Assembly (NCBI GenBank): GCA_024509875.1
Contig: JAMPIV010021218.1
Span: 267,802-331,801, forward strand
Direction: 5' to 3'
DNA: 64,000 nt
Origin: Oreohelix idahoensis
Taxonomy: Eukaryota > Mollusca > Gastropoda > Stylommatophora > Oreohelicidae
Positions 46,561-56,840 of the stretch are shown piece by piece. The notes under the pieces are model-generated. The model saw only the letters and a program-made list of their open reading frames with translations, did no database searches and was not told the origin of the DNA. The position numbers were made by a program, and so were the translations under genes. How positions within the stretch are numbered: the first letter of the stretch is position 1; each line of letters begins with the position of its first letter.

Positions 46561-47414
46561 TTTGAATTATGCTTGGCATTATCTATGTTGTAGATCCAGT
46601 CTTCTCCTGTGCCTTTTCTGCCAGTCTGAAACTTGCGTTGGATTTACAAGCTCCAGAGTCTTTCCTGAGTACTCTGTCCTGGCTTGGGTAGCATTTAAAG
46701 GATCACTACATCTGGTTTCAGCTAAAAGGAAGAAGCAGGTAGCAAACAGTGCATTACCTCAGAACCAGAGTAAAAGCCAGAGTTGTGTCTGGGGCTCCAT
46801 TGACTCCCCCAAGCTTAGTGTGCAATGCTGGGTTCTCATCATGTTCCACCACAGGGGGAATCAGTTTAAGCTTGTATGGATGCTAAGTACATAAATATGA
46901 TTTGCAGACAGAAAAATAAATGAACTGATGATATAAAAGAATGGACAAACCAGCCTGGTGTGGAATCAAGGTAACTATCACTAAGTAAGTGTGGCAACTA
47001 TTAGTTAAGCTATCCCAGTGGCAAGTTTTATAGGAATGAAGAATTGTGCCATATATAGCCATACTTACAAGCGCATGTACACACACACACACATATATGG
47101 CCCCATGTAGTTTCTGTGGTGTCTCTGGGGAGACATAGAAAGAGTGGAATTACTGTTGTGTCAGGCCTGTAATAAGACGTATCTAATATGAGGTGTATGT
47201 GCTTGCCGTGTCCTCATGTAAAACAAATTTCTCAAGAAACTACCACTGCAAGATCATATGATTTCTTTGGCATAGGCTTTCTCAACGGGGCCATCAGCAG
47301 GGGTGGCTATATGCTCCTTAAAAAAACAAAAGAGAATGATGAAATATATGTAATTGTGCATATGTGTTTCTGTGTGTGTACACACATAAACATACAGTGC
47401 TTCTTATCATTCCC
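46561..47414. other. unassigned stretch with (CA)n
   Basis: Contains a short acacacacacac run near 47080 and the catgtaaaacaaatt motif near 47215. No supported gene. Confidence 0.4.
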
Positions 47415-47660
47415 TAGTAAGAAAAGAAACGGAGATAAGAGGCACCCTTGTCACATTCCAGTCTTTATCCTAAATGGTTCTGCAAGCTGTCCTTCATGAA
47501 GAACTCTGCAAGGTAGGAGAGGAAGAGGTAGACCAAAAAACACATGGAGATGGGAACTGGTGAAAATGATGAGGTAGAAGTTGAAAGAACCAAAGCTGAT
47601 GACATGTAACAGAAGGACTTGGCTGTGTTGGTTGAAGGACTGTGCTCTCTATTGAGCTAA
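47415..47660. pseudogene. 5'-inverted RTE-like LINE fragment
   Basis: 47415-47505 is minus-strand RT sequence around motif B (counterpart of VLHEGQLTEPF...CLLSPFLFLL). 47506-47660 is plus-strand 3'-end sequence (counterpart of RGRPRSTWRREL ... FVEGLCS). Both match the LINE at 59727-62957. The head-to-head order, with the inverted upstream part before the sense 3' part, is the product expected from twin priming. Confidence 0.75.
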
Positions 47661-48739
47661 AGGATACTGATTGATTGATTGATTGAAATCGATCTCTGTG
47701 TCACTGAGAGAACAAAGACAGAATAAGACTAATGGATCTTCAGGCATGTTGCAAGAGTTAACTCATATGAGGTTCTGCATGGGATTGACAACCTTATCTT
47801 GTAAAACAAATTACCACAGTAACCACTATAGCAAAAGCCTGTACTTGAGGAATAGGTTTCCTCAAGAAAAAATCTCAGTGGTGGATCCAACCTCTATAAG
47901 AACATGATAATGATATAAACAGTGGGAAGTGAAACTTTTTCTTCTTATCTTTTCTTTTATTTTTTAATAAGAACATAAATTATGACAATAGTGCTATAGC
48001 TTGGCCTATGCCTGTGTTGATATCAACATACATTGCATAATTCAAAAATTAATTGCTAATTAAATTCTGCACTGGCCTTGAACGTAATGACCCTGTATAA
48101 ACCCCTCATGAACATAGAACACTGTCATGTTATGTTCATGATAACAGTTTGTTATCAAAGATAAAAAAATGTATTTGTTGTAGCTGTTAATGTAATGATA
48201 AATGGTTATCTCCTACTGTAATGATAATTAAAATGACTACATTTACCAATAATCTGACATCACTCAAAACATATGAGGATAATTCTGTAGCTGATAAAAA
48301 GACTGTCATTAAATTATCAATTAAAAAAAAAACAAACACAGTCTCAACCAAGTTATTATACAGTAAAGCAATCAGTTTTTATCGTTTGGTTAATCAGGGC
48401 AGACAACTAAGATTAAAATAAGTATTTAGCTGTGTTGCTAATTATCAACAAACCATCAATCTGCAATTTCTCTAGTTAGCCATTTCAGAAATGAACTTTG
48501 TCTGATAAACAGAAAAATACTTAATTTAATAATACAAGAATGGCATCAAAACTGATGGACACAGAGAAATTCAAAATGGCATCTATAGTCAAATGTCCCA
48601 TGTGTTCTACCAGGTAAATATTTTTGTGCAAGGATTATTGTTTCTGATCTGTGACTTTCTGATTTTTATAAGAACCATATAATGTGGGATCGATTTTGAG
48701 GAAGCAATCTGCAGCATTTGCAAAGAGAGGGTTCATTAT
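47661..48739. other. unassigned stretch
   Basis: AT-rich, with a short gatt run near 47675. No supported gene. Confidence 0.4.
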
Positions 48740-50627
48740 CATCAGCTGACATCTTCACAACGAAGGTTGGCTGTAATGGATCTCCAACGTCTTCTGTCTC
48801 TTGTCTTGGTGGTGCACTCTGATACTCTTTCCTGTCCATCTCTTGATGTTATCTGCCCACTTATAGCGCTGTCTTCCCCTTGCACGTTTGCCTTCACCTC
48901 TCCCTTCTATTATGGTCTTCTCAAGGTGTTATGCCTTTTTATGTGGCCAAAGTATTTGAGCTGCCGAACTTTGATCTCCCTCGTTAGTTCTCTTTTCATA
49001 CCTAGATTTTCTAGGACCTCCTTATTTGTTTTCTTCTCTTTCCATGAGATACGCCCCATTCTTCTATATATCCACATTTCAAGAGCCTCAATTCTTTCTT
49101 CCAAATGCTTATTCATCATCCATGTTTCTACACCATACAGAAATGTAGAATACATATAACACTTTATGATTCTCAGTTTTAATTTGTGAGATAACTGTTT
49201 AGATGTCAGTATATGTTTCATGTTGTTGAATGTAGCTTTGGCCATTCCTATTCTCTTCTTGATTTCTGTTTCACATCTGCCATCTTCTGTTATTATATGA
49301 CCAAGATATACGTAGCTCTTGACTTGTTCCAGGATTTTCCCATTTACGTTTATCTTTAATGTGGGCTTATCGTCTGTTTTGCTAATTATCATAGTTTTTG
49401 TTTTCTCAATATTAATGTCGAGTCCATATTCATGACTTATACTGTTCACTTGCTTCACTAGTTCTTGTAACTCCTGTTCGCTTTCAGCTAACAATACGGT
49501 ATAATCTGCATATCTAAGGTTGTTTATTGACCTTCCACTGATGTTCAGTCCTGGTATTTCCTGTATCTGTTTGAAAATTTTTTCGGTGTATAGATTAAAT
49601 AGGCAGGGGGACAGCACACAACCTTGTCTGACACCTCTTTTTATGTCTATGTATGGTGAATAATTCCTTCCAGATCTTACTGTGGCAGTTTGCTCACAAT
49701 AAAGGTTACTGAGTATTCTTATACCTTTTCCATCAAAACCTATGTCTTTGAGGCATACAATTATTTTCTCATGATGGACTCTGTCAAAAGCCTTCTTATA
49801 GTCAATGAAGCACATGTACAAACATTTTTGGACCTCTGTATATTTTGCTGCTAATATTCTTAGGCAAAATATTGCCTCTCTTGTTCTACGGTTCCGTCTA
49901 AAACCAAACTGTTCTTCTTGGATTTCACTGTCTATCTTACTTTTTATTCTTTCCTGTATGATTTTGAGCAGTGCTTAATTGCATGACTCATCAGGCTGAT
50001 TGTTCTGAAGTCTGAACATTCTGTTGCATTAGGTTTTTTGGGCAATGTTATAAAAACTGATGTCTTCATATCGTGTGGTTTGTATCCTGTATTGTATATA
50101 TCGTTGCATAGATCTGTGTATCTATACCAAAGCTCTCCAGGGCTTCTATCATTTCAATTTTTATGTTGTTCGTGCGTGCTGATTTTCCTTTTTGTATCAT
50201 ATGTATGGCATTCTCTACTTCTGATCTGAGAATGTTTGGTCCTTCATTAGAATCTGGTGATGGTTTTTTACCTCTGTTGTCCTCGAATAGTTCTTTTACG
50301 TATTCCGCCCATCTGTTTGATATGTCTCTCATCAAGTAATATTACATCATTTTTGTTCTTGATACAGCCTCCTCCTTGTGCAAACCGCGACCTATTTGAT
50401 AATTTCTTTATTTCTTCATGCATATCTCTTGTCATGTGCTTTGCTTTCAAGTCTTCTATTTCCTTGCATTTTGTTTCTACCCACCGTTCTTTTGCTTGTC
50501 TACACATAGTACGTATGTCATTGTCTATTGTTTTATATTCTGGAGTGTTTTTTGCTTTCTTTCTGCCATTTTACTCAAGATGTCATCTGTCATCCAAATT
50601 TGATTTTTCTTAGGCTCCTTTTTAGAT
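48740..50627 (-). pseudogene. RTE-like LINE RT part, sense half of an inverted copy
   Basis: Minus-strand pieces read NQIWMTDDILSKMAERKQ, TMCRQAKERWVETKCKEIED and ISNRWAEYVKELFED, then RT: MCFIDYKKAFDRVHHEK (motif A), IKRGVRQGCVLSPCLFNLY (motif B) and INNLRYADYTVLLAES (motif C). The last has the catalytic YADD changed to YADY by one base. The C-terminus (GVETWMMNK, YRRMGRISWKEKKTN, LKYFGHIKRHNTL) and degenerate end follow. The longest open frame is 49821-48910. The motifs resemble RTE/BovB-type elements. Confidence 0.85.
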
Positions 50628-51836
50628 AAATTTGCATTTGCTCCAACATCGTAAATGTGGAAGAGATTGGGGCCTTACCACGTACATCCTACAGAATGTA
50701 ATGAGATCACAACCAAAAGACAAGAACCGATATGTAGAGAACTCTCTGTCCCCTGGGGAAGAATCTACTGTACAAATTAACAGGGAAGAGGCAACTCCTC
50801 TAATGAGTAAGGAAGTATATAATGACGAGTGTTCCTCAAATTCTGTTGCAGGGGAGCATTCTGAGAAAGACCACCTAACAACTAGTAGGAGGAGCCTAAA
50901 AATAGGAACATGGAACGTTAGAACTCTAAACGGAGAAGGAAAGCTTGACAATCTAATATTAGAGGCAAAAGACATGAAACTCGATATACTGGGAGTTGCA
51001 GAGGCAAGTCTATTGGATACAGGCTACATAAAAAGAGACCAATTCACGCTTATACACTCAGGAGGAGAAAAACATGAAAGAGGAGTAGGAAAGTTGATAA
51101 AGAAGGAGTTAGAAAAATACGTATGTGGATACTGGACACACAATGACAGAATGATGTTACTAAAGATGAGAACAAAGCCATTCGACATATCAATCTTACA
51201 AACTTATGCACCAACTAAAGATCATAGTGAGGAAGAAATAGAAGAATACTATGAAGAGCTACAACACACACTTAAACCAGTAAAATCTACAGATGTGTTG
51301 ATAGTAATGGGTAATATGAATGCAAAAGTAGGAAAAGGAAAATACAAGAAAATAGTAGGACAGTATGGATTAGGGACAAGAAATGATAGAGGAGACAGAC
51401 TTATCCAGTTCTGTGAAGAAAACCAGCTGGTCATATGTAACACCTTTTTTGAACACCACCTAACGAAATTATACACATGGAAAAGCCCAGGAGATGTAAC
51501 AAGAAATCAAATTGACTATATCATGAAAAACCATAGATTTAAGAACAGTGTCACAAGTGCAAAAACACATCCTGGCGCCGACATAAATTCAGATCACAAT
51601 CCGGTCATCATCAAAGTAAATATAAAGCTGAAAAGAACAGGAAACAGAAGACAGGAGGAACCCCAGATAGAAATATCAACACTGAAACAACCAGATATAA
51701 AACAAAAATATCTAATCGACGTCAAAAATGAATATCAACAATTACTGACAGAAAGCATGGAGCAGTATAGAAGAGAAAACCCAGAAGAAAAAGTAACCAC
51801 AAAATGGGAATGCTTAAAGAGAGGTTGCATGCCTAA
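50628..51836 (+). pseudogene. RTE-like LINE endonuclease part, inverted half of the same copy
   Basis: Plus-strand frame, likely from ATG 50699, with the AP endonuclease motifs in order: LKIGTWNVRTLNGEGK, GVAEASLL (degenerate Glu motif), TYAPTKDHSEEEIEE, LIVMGNMNAKVG (GDxN changed to GNMN), RNQIDYIM and INSDHNPVIIK. It stops near TTKWECLKR, only a few codons before the RT half begins in the intact protein. The rest of the frame to 51897 runs into the next LINE. Confidence 0.85.
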
Positions 51837-51847
51837 TAAGGCAAGCC

Positions 51848-54800
51848 TAATATTGACTGGCGGGCTAAACCAGGTGAGGGTAGCCGAGGGGCATTAAAAC
51901 CCTCGGTGAAAAACAGGACTTGTCTACCTAGCATGTGAAGACTGGATTTGGCGGACTATGCGGACGAAGCCATCAGCTGGCTCAACGGATATGAAGGCAA
52001 CTACCAGCAGCGCGGAGTGGAACGCAAAGAGCACGGCGAGACACTTAGAACGCCCTGGTCATCCACTGCATCCTGTGTTGTCTCCAGTCGTCTCGATAAT
52101 ATCTTGCCACTGGACCAGATAATTCAGGACGAGAGAGTGAGGATGACGATTAGCGCAACTCTTCCTCACTTAAATCCAATTACAGCGCAAGTCACAGCTA
52201 CAGACAGAAACATCACAGACACTACATTTAAAGACCTGTGGCGATGGGGGAGTGGCGAACCAGAAAGTGTGGATAACTCAAGCTGCAGCCACAATCCTGC
52301 ACACAGGCGGCTCAGGCCATAGGGTCGTTTCTCGCTGGAACTTTGAAGCAGCGGCAAGATCCGGCAGCCCCCTGAGCAGCCCTCTTTAGGATCACTCTGC
52401 TCACCTCCATGGCATGAGGAAGGGGCTAGAAAAGGTGCCCTGAACATAGCCTGCTTCAACTACTCTGACCAGCTTGACGCGGCTGGAGGGTATCCCAATC
52501 ATGCGTTCGAACAAGAAATAAGAAAAAAATGAAGGTGCTTACCTTCGGCACGTGGAACGTGCGAACACTACTCGACAATACCCTGGCCGACAGACCTGAA
52601 AGACGGACTGCACTTGTGGCCAAAGAACTGGCGCGCTATAATGTCGATATAGCAGCACTTAGTGAGACACGACTACCAGAAGAAGGTCAGATTACTGAAA
52701 TTGGAGGTGGCTACACATTTTATTGGAGTGGCCGGGACAGCAAGGAACGGCATGAGGCTGGTGTTGGATTCGCCATTAAATCTCATATCGTACGTAAACT
52801 TGTCAAATCTCCTAAGGGCATTAATGATCGCCTAATGACCCTTCATGTCCCACTAGGAAGAAACAGTAGTGCCCCACTGATCAGTGCATATGCCCCAACA
52901 ATGACAAACCCTGAGGAAACAAAAGAAAAATTTTATGACGAACTTAACTCTATTATCTCATCAGTTCCTAAATCTGAGAAACTTATTATTCTCGGCGACT
53001 TTAATGCCAGAGTAGGCACTGACCACAACACCTGGGAAGGAATACTTGGAAAACATGGCATAGGCAAATGTAATAGTAATGGGCTCCTATTACTCAGCCT
53101 GTGTGCCACACATGACTTGTCCATCACGAACACCATGTTTCGCCTACCCACTCGAAATAAAACAACATGGATGCACCCCCGCTCCAAACAGTGGCATCTC
53201 ATTGATTATGTCATCACGAGAAGGAGTGACAGACGTGACGTGAGAGTGACCAAGGCCATGTGTGGTGCCGAATGCTGTACTGACCACAGGCTGATTGTAT
53301 CAAAACTCAACCTTAACATACAGCCCAATCGAAGACACCAGAGTCAGAAACCCACGAAGAGGCTCAACGTCACAAAACTTAAAAGCGAAGCAACCGCAGA
53401 GAGCTTCTCAAGGGACTTGGACAGCCGTCTGAGGGACGTTGAGCTCGGTCAAACCACTATAGAGGGAAAATGGGCCACTCTAAAGAACATTGTGTACTCT
53501 GTAGCCCCTGAGAGCTTGGGATATACAACACACAAGAACCCTGACTGGTTTGATGAGAATGATGTAAATATTAAAACACTGCTGGCTGAAAAATATCGCT
53601 TGCACAGAGACTATCAAAGCAACCCTTCCTCAACATCCAAAAAGGCAGCCTTTACCAACATACGCAGAGTTGTCCAGAATAAGCTCAGGAAGATGCACGA
53701 TGCATGGCTCAGCAATAAAGCAGACGAGATACAGAGATATGCAGACATAAATGACTCAAAGCGCTTTTATGATGCCCTGAAAGCAATTTATGGCCCTCAA
53801 TCGAATCAATCATCACCGGTCCTAAATGCTGATGGCATGGCATTGCTCACTGATAAAACGCAGATTTTGGAACGCTGGACACAACACTTCAATGCCATCT
53901 TAAATTATCCATCAACCGTGAACGACCAGGCCATTGCAAGCATACCGCAAGTTACAGTCAATGATAGACTTGACCTTCCACCCAGCTTGGAAGAGGTCAA
54001 GAAAGCAATCAGTCTACTGTCCAGCGGCAAAGCCCCTGGATCAGATGCTATTCCTGCTGAGATTTATAAAGATGGAGGCAGCATGCTGCTGCAGAGATTA
54101 ACAGACCTCTTCCACTCAGTCTGGGATGAAGAACAGATACCACAGGAATTGAAAGATGCCACCATTGTTCACATATACAAGCGAAAGGGAAATCATCAAT
54201 CATGTGATAACCATAGGGGAATCTCCCTATTATCTATTGCGGGCAAAATCCTGGCTCGAGTCCTGCTCAATCGCTTGACTGTTCATCTCGAATCGCAGGA
54301 CTTACTTCCAGAGAGTCAGTGTGGTTTCCGAGCAGGCCGCGGGACAGTCGATATGATATTTGCCGCTCGCCAACTTCAGGAGAAATGCCAGGAACAGTAC
54401 AGTGACCTATACACAACATTTATTGACTTGACCAAGGCTTTTGACACTGTCAATAGGGATGGACTATGGAAAATTATGGCGAAATTCGGCTGTCCCGATA
54501 AGTTCATCTCAATTGTCCGCCAGTTTCATGAAGGTATGATGGCTCGCGTATTGAATGATGGAGAACCTTCTGAACCCTTTCCGGTCACAAACGGTGTCAA
54601 ACAGGGATGTGTGCTCGCTCCGACACTATTCAGTATGATATTTGCTGCCATGCTGTCTAACGTTACGCATGGCAGTAGTGACGGCGTACACATCAGATAC
54701 AGGACAGATGGGAAGCTGTTTAATTTGAGACGATTACAGTCCTTTACAAAGGTGAATGAAACAATGATCTCTGACCTTGTCTTTGCGGACGACTGTGCCC

Positions 54801-55785
54801 TCAACACCTGCACAGAACTAGACATGCAGAACAATATGAGGAGGCTTTCTGTAGCGTGTGATGACTTTGGTCTTACCATCAATACGAAGAAATCTGAAGT
54901 AATGTTGCAACCTGCTCCTGGGAAACCTTACTGTGAACCAAATATCACAGTAAAGAACCAACGTCTCCAAGTGGTGGACAGCTTCACTTATCTAGGCAGT
55001 ACCCTTACCAAAGATGCGAATATCGACGCCGAGGTCAACAACAGAATTGCAAAGGCAAGTGCAGCTTTTGGAAGACTAAGAGTAAATGTCTGGGATCGAC
55101 AAGGAATTAGTGCCGCCACCAAGATAAAAGTATATCATGCAATAGTGCTCACTACACTCCTGTATGCCTGTGAAACATGGACAGTGTATAGCAGACACGC
55201 CAAGAAGCTTAATCATTTCCACATGAGCTGTCTTCGCAGGATACTCAGGATCAAGTGGCATGATAGAGTATCTAATTCTGAGGTCCTCAACAGAGCACAT
55301 ATCTCAAGCATCTACACATTGCAGCTGAGGGCCCAAACTAGATGGGCCGGACATGTTGTTCGCATGCCCGAAAAACGCCTCCCAAAGCAGTTGATGTACA
55401 GCGAACTCTCTATGGGTAAGCGAACAGTAGGGGGACAAAAGAAACGCTTCAAAGACACACTGAAAGTATCGTTGAGCAGCTTCAAAATTGATGTCTCCTC
55501 CTGGGAGACTATCGCACATGATCGCTCTGCCTGGCGGACAAACATTACTCAAGGCGCTCGCATTGCAGAACAGAATTTAGCTGATAAGGCAGAAGGCAAG
55601 CGTGCTGCAAGAAAAGTCAGAATGCGCAGCAACACTACTATCGACTCTAACCATGTGTGCCCCGTATGTGGCATGGCCTGTAGGGCCAAAACAGGACTAA
55701 TTAGCCACATGAGATCACGGCACTGATGTCTCACAATTCAAGTCTGAAGCTGTCGCCATCTTCGCTTGCGATGGGCAACTATTAT
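51848..55785 (+). mobile_element. intact APE-type LINE with target-site duplication
   Basis: An 11-bp repeat, taaggcaagcc, flanks it at 51837-51847 and 55786-55796. The 5' UTR is about 680 bp and GC-richer than the surroundings. One ORF of 1065 codons follows, then a 3' UTR of only about 60 bp ending cgatgggcaactattat. It lies at the inverted end of the RTE-like copy 48740-51836 and is therefore younger than it. Confidence 0.9.
52529..55726 (+). CDS. LINE ORF2 protein: AP endonuclease, RT, C-terminal C2H2 finger
   Basis: Replicates the element by target-primed reverse transcription. ATG 52529 is followed at once by LTFGTWNVRTL, the first endonuclease motif, so the start is credible. Endonuclease, about residues 1-260: LSETRLPEE, SAYAPTMTN, IILGDFNARVG, HLIDYVITRR and CTDHRLIVSKL. 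RT, about 480-800: KAPGSDAIPAEIY, CDNHRGISLLSIAGKI, CGFRAGRG, FIDLTKAFDTVNRD (motif A, near 630), TNGVKQGCVLAPTLFSMIFA (motif B, near 688) and LVFADDCALN (motif C, near 752). C-terminal: TRWAGHVVRMPEKRLPK and a C-x2-C-x12-H-x4-H finger at 1043-1065. All catalytic residues I can identify are present and there is no stop, so it may be active. RTE-like by endonuclease and single-ORF form; clade not proven. Confidence 0.92.
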   Translation: MKVLTFGTWNVRTLLDNTLADRPERRTALVAKELARYNVDIAALSETRLPEEGQITEIGGGYTFYWSGRDSKERHEAGVGFAIKSHIVRKLVKSPKGINDRLMTLHVPLGRNSSAPLISAYAPTMTNPEETKEKFYDELNSIISSVPKSEKLIILGDFNARVGTDHNTWEGILGKHGIGKCNSNGLLLLSLCATHDLSITNTMFRLPTRNKTTWMHPRSKQWHLIDYVITRRSDRRDVRVTKAMCGAECCTDHRLIVSKLNLNIQPNRRHQSQKPTKRLNVTKLKSEATAESFSRDLDSRLRDVELGQTTIEGKWATLKNIVYSVAPESLGYTTHKNPDWFDENDVNIKTLLAEKYRLHRDYQSNPSSTSKKAAFTNIRRVVQNKLRKMHDAWLSNKADEIQRYADINDSKRFYDALKAIYGPQSNQSSPVLNADGMALLTDKTQILERWTQHFNAILNYPSTVNDQAIASIPQVTVNDRLDLPPSLEEVKKAISLLSSGKAPGSDAIPAEIYKDGGSMLLQRLTDLFHSVWDEEQIPQELKDATIVHIYKRKGNHQSCDNHRGISLLSIAGKILARVLLNRLTVHLESQDLLPESQCGFRAGRGTVDMIFAARQLQEKCQEQYSDLYTTFIDLTKAFDTVNRDGLWKIMAKFGCPDKFISIVRQFHEGMMARVLNDGEPSEPFPVTNGVKQGCVLAPTLFSMIFAAMLSNVTHGSSDGVHIRYRTDGKLFNLRRLQSFTKVNETMISDLVFADDCALNTCTELDMQNNMRRLSVACDDFGLTINTKKSEVMLQPAPGKPYCEPNITVKNQRLQVVDSFTYLGSTLTKDANIDAEVNNRIAKASAAFGRLRVNVWDRQGISAATKIKVYHAIVLTTLLYACETWTVYSRHAKKLNHFHMSCLRRILRIKWHDRVSNSEVLNRAHISSIYTLQLRAQTRWAGHVVRMPEKRLPKQLMYSELSMGKRTVGGQKKRFKDTLKVSLSSFKIDVSSWETIAHDRSAWRTNITQGARIAEQNLADKAEGKRAARKVRMRSNTTIDSNHVCPVCGMACRAKTGLISHMRSRH

Positions 55786-55796
55786 TAAGGCAAGCC

Positions 55797-56555
55797 ATCA
55801 AAGTCCATATAAATGATGACAAACTTCAAGTAATATAATCCTCAAAAGTGATTGGCTACAGTTTGTTTCTCTTTTAAATATGCAATAATCCAATAAAAGG
55901 TAAAGGTAGTCCCATAGCAGATACTGCCGTAGGTGACTGAGTGTTAGAGACTTCACCATACCTTAGCTGTGAGAGATCAGCACTCTAACCACTCTGCCAT
56001 TTGGACGTTAAGTAATCCAATACATAACCATAATTTGTATCTCCAGAGTGACAATAATATTGAACAGTCTATATTCCCTTTTTTTTCTTCATTGAAGCAT
56101 GTAGCCACCACTGTAGTATGATCCTTATAGGCAATTTGTAGCAAAGAATGTGTGTGCCCTAACTGTGATGGTTTTTGTAGCAAAGAATGTGTGTGCCCTA
56201 ACAGTGATGGTTTTTGTAGCAATTTATTTCACATGGTGAGGTTGCCAGCTTCACACACAACCTCATATAATTCACATCACTTTTAATATTTAATATAATG
56301 TTTTGTCTATCTGAACCATAACTGCTTATTTCGAAATAGATTGGTCGCATTACCGAACCTATTACGAGGAGAAACTCTGCAAAATTTGGTGCCGATAGCT
56401 CAAAGGATGTAAAAACATATTAAGAACAGACAGAAAAAGTCTCTAATGTATACAGATAATGGTTAGCAAAAGTATTTAAAAAATAATAGACACAACGACA
56501 TACAAGTAGAAATGTTTAATTACCTTACATACAATGAAAACCAAGGAGAAATGTT
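55797..56555. other. unassigned flank with SINE fragment and a 39-bp duplication
   Basis: At 56145-56222 a unit of 39 bases (gtagcaaagaatgtgtgtgc then cctaac-gtgatggtttt) occurs twice in tandem. A SINE fragment lies at 55896-56007. The rest is anonymous. Confidence 0.6.
55896..56007 (-). mobile_element. SINE fragment with tRNA-like head
   Basis: Minus strand begins CGTCCAAATGGCAGAGTGGT, an A-box-bearing tRNA-like start, and shares the block cagatactgc-gtagg, gtgttagagactt with the SINE at 27817-28080. The B box is absent, so it is internally deleted. Confidence 0.6.
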
Positions 56556-56560
56556 GCCAT

Positions 56561-56745
56561 TGTAATATAATACATTAATAATACGAACCACACATTGTAA
56601 TAATATGCGAATCTTCACATGTACGATATTCTGTAAATAAACATGGCTACAAACTGAACATGCTTTTACTGAGTGCCTTCTGAAACATGTGTGTGCTTGT
56701 GTAGATGACGAGGTAATGCTTATATACATACATCATAACATTACA
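56561..56745 (+). repeat. G2 5' LTR
   Basis: 185 bp, TG...CA ends. Contains aataaa at 56636-56641, a possible polyadenylation signal. The adjacent primer-binding site starts at 56746. Confidence 0.92.
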
Positions 56746-56840
56746 TGGTGGCAGCGGTCGATACCGGACTGACGCAAAAAACAGCTACACGATAACACGT
56801 GAGTACAGTATTCGGCTAATTTTCGTCATCGAGGTCAGCC

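Noticed and set aside
52166..52459. Minus-strand frame of 97 codons in the LINE 5' UTR
   Set aside because: Shadow of GC-rich 5' UTR; no domain and opposite to the element.
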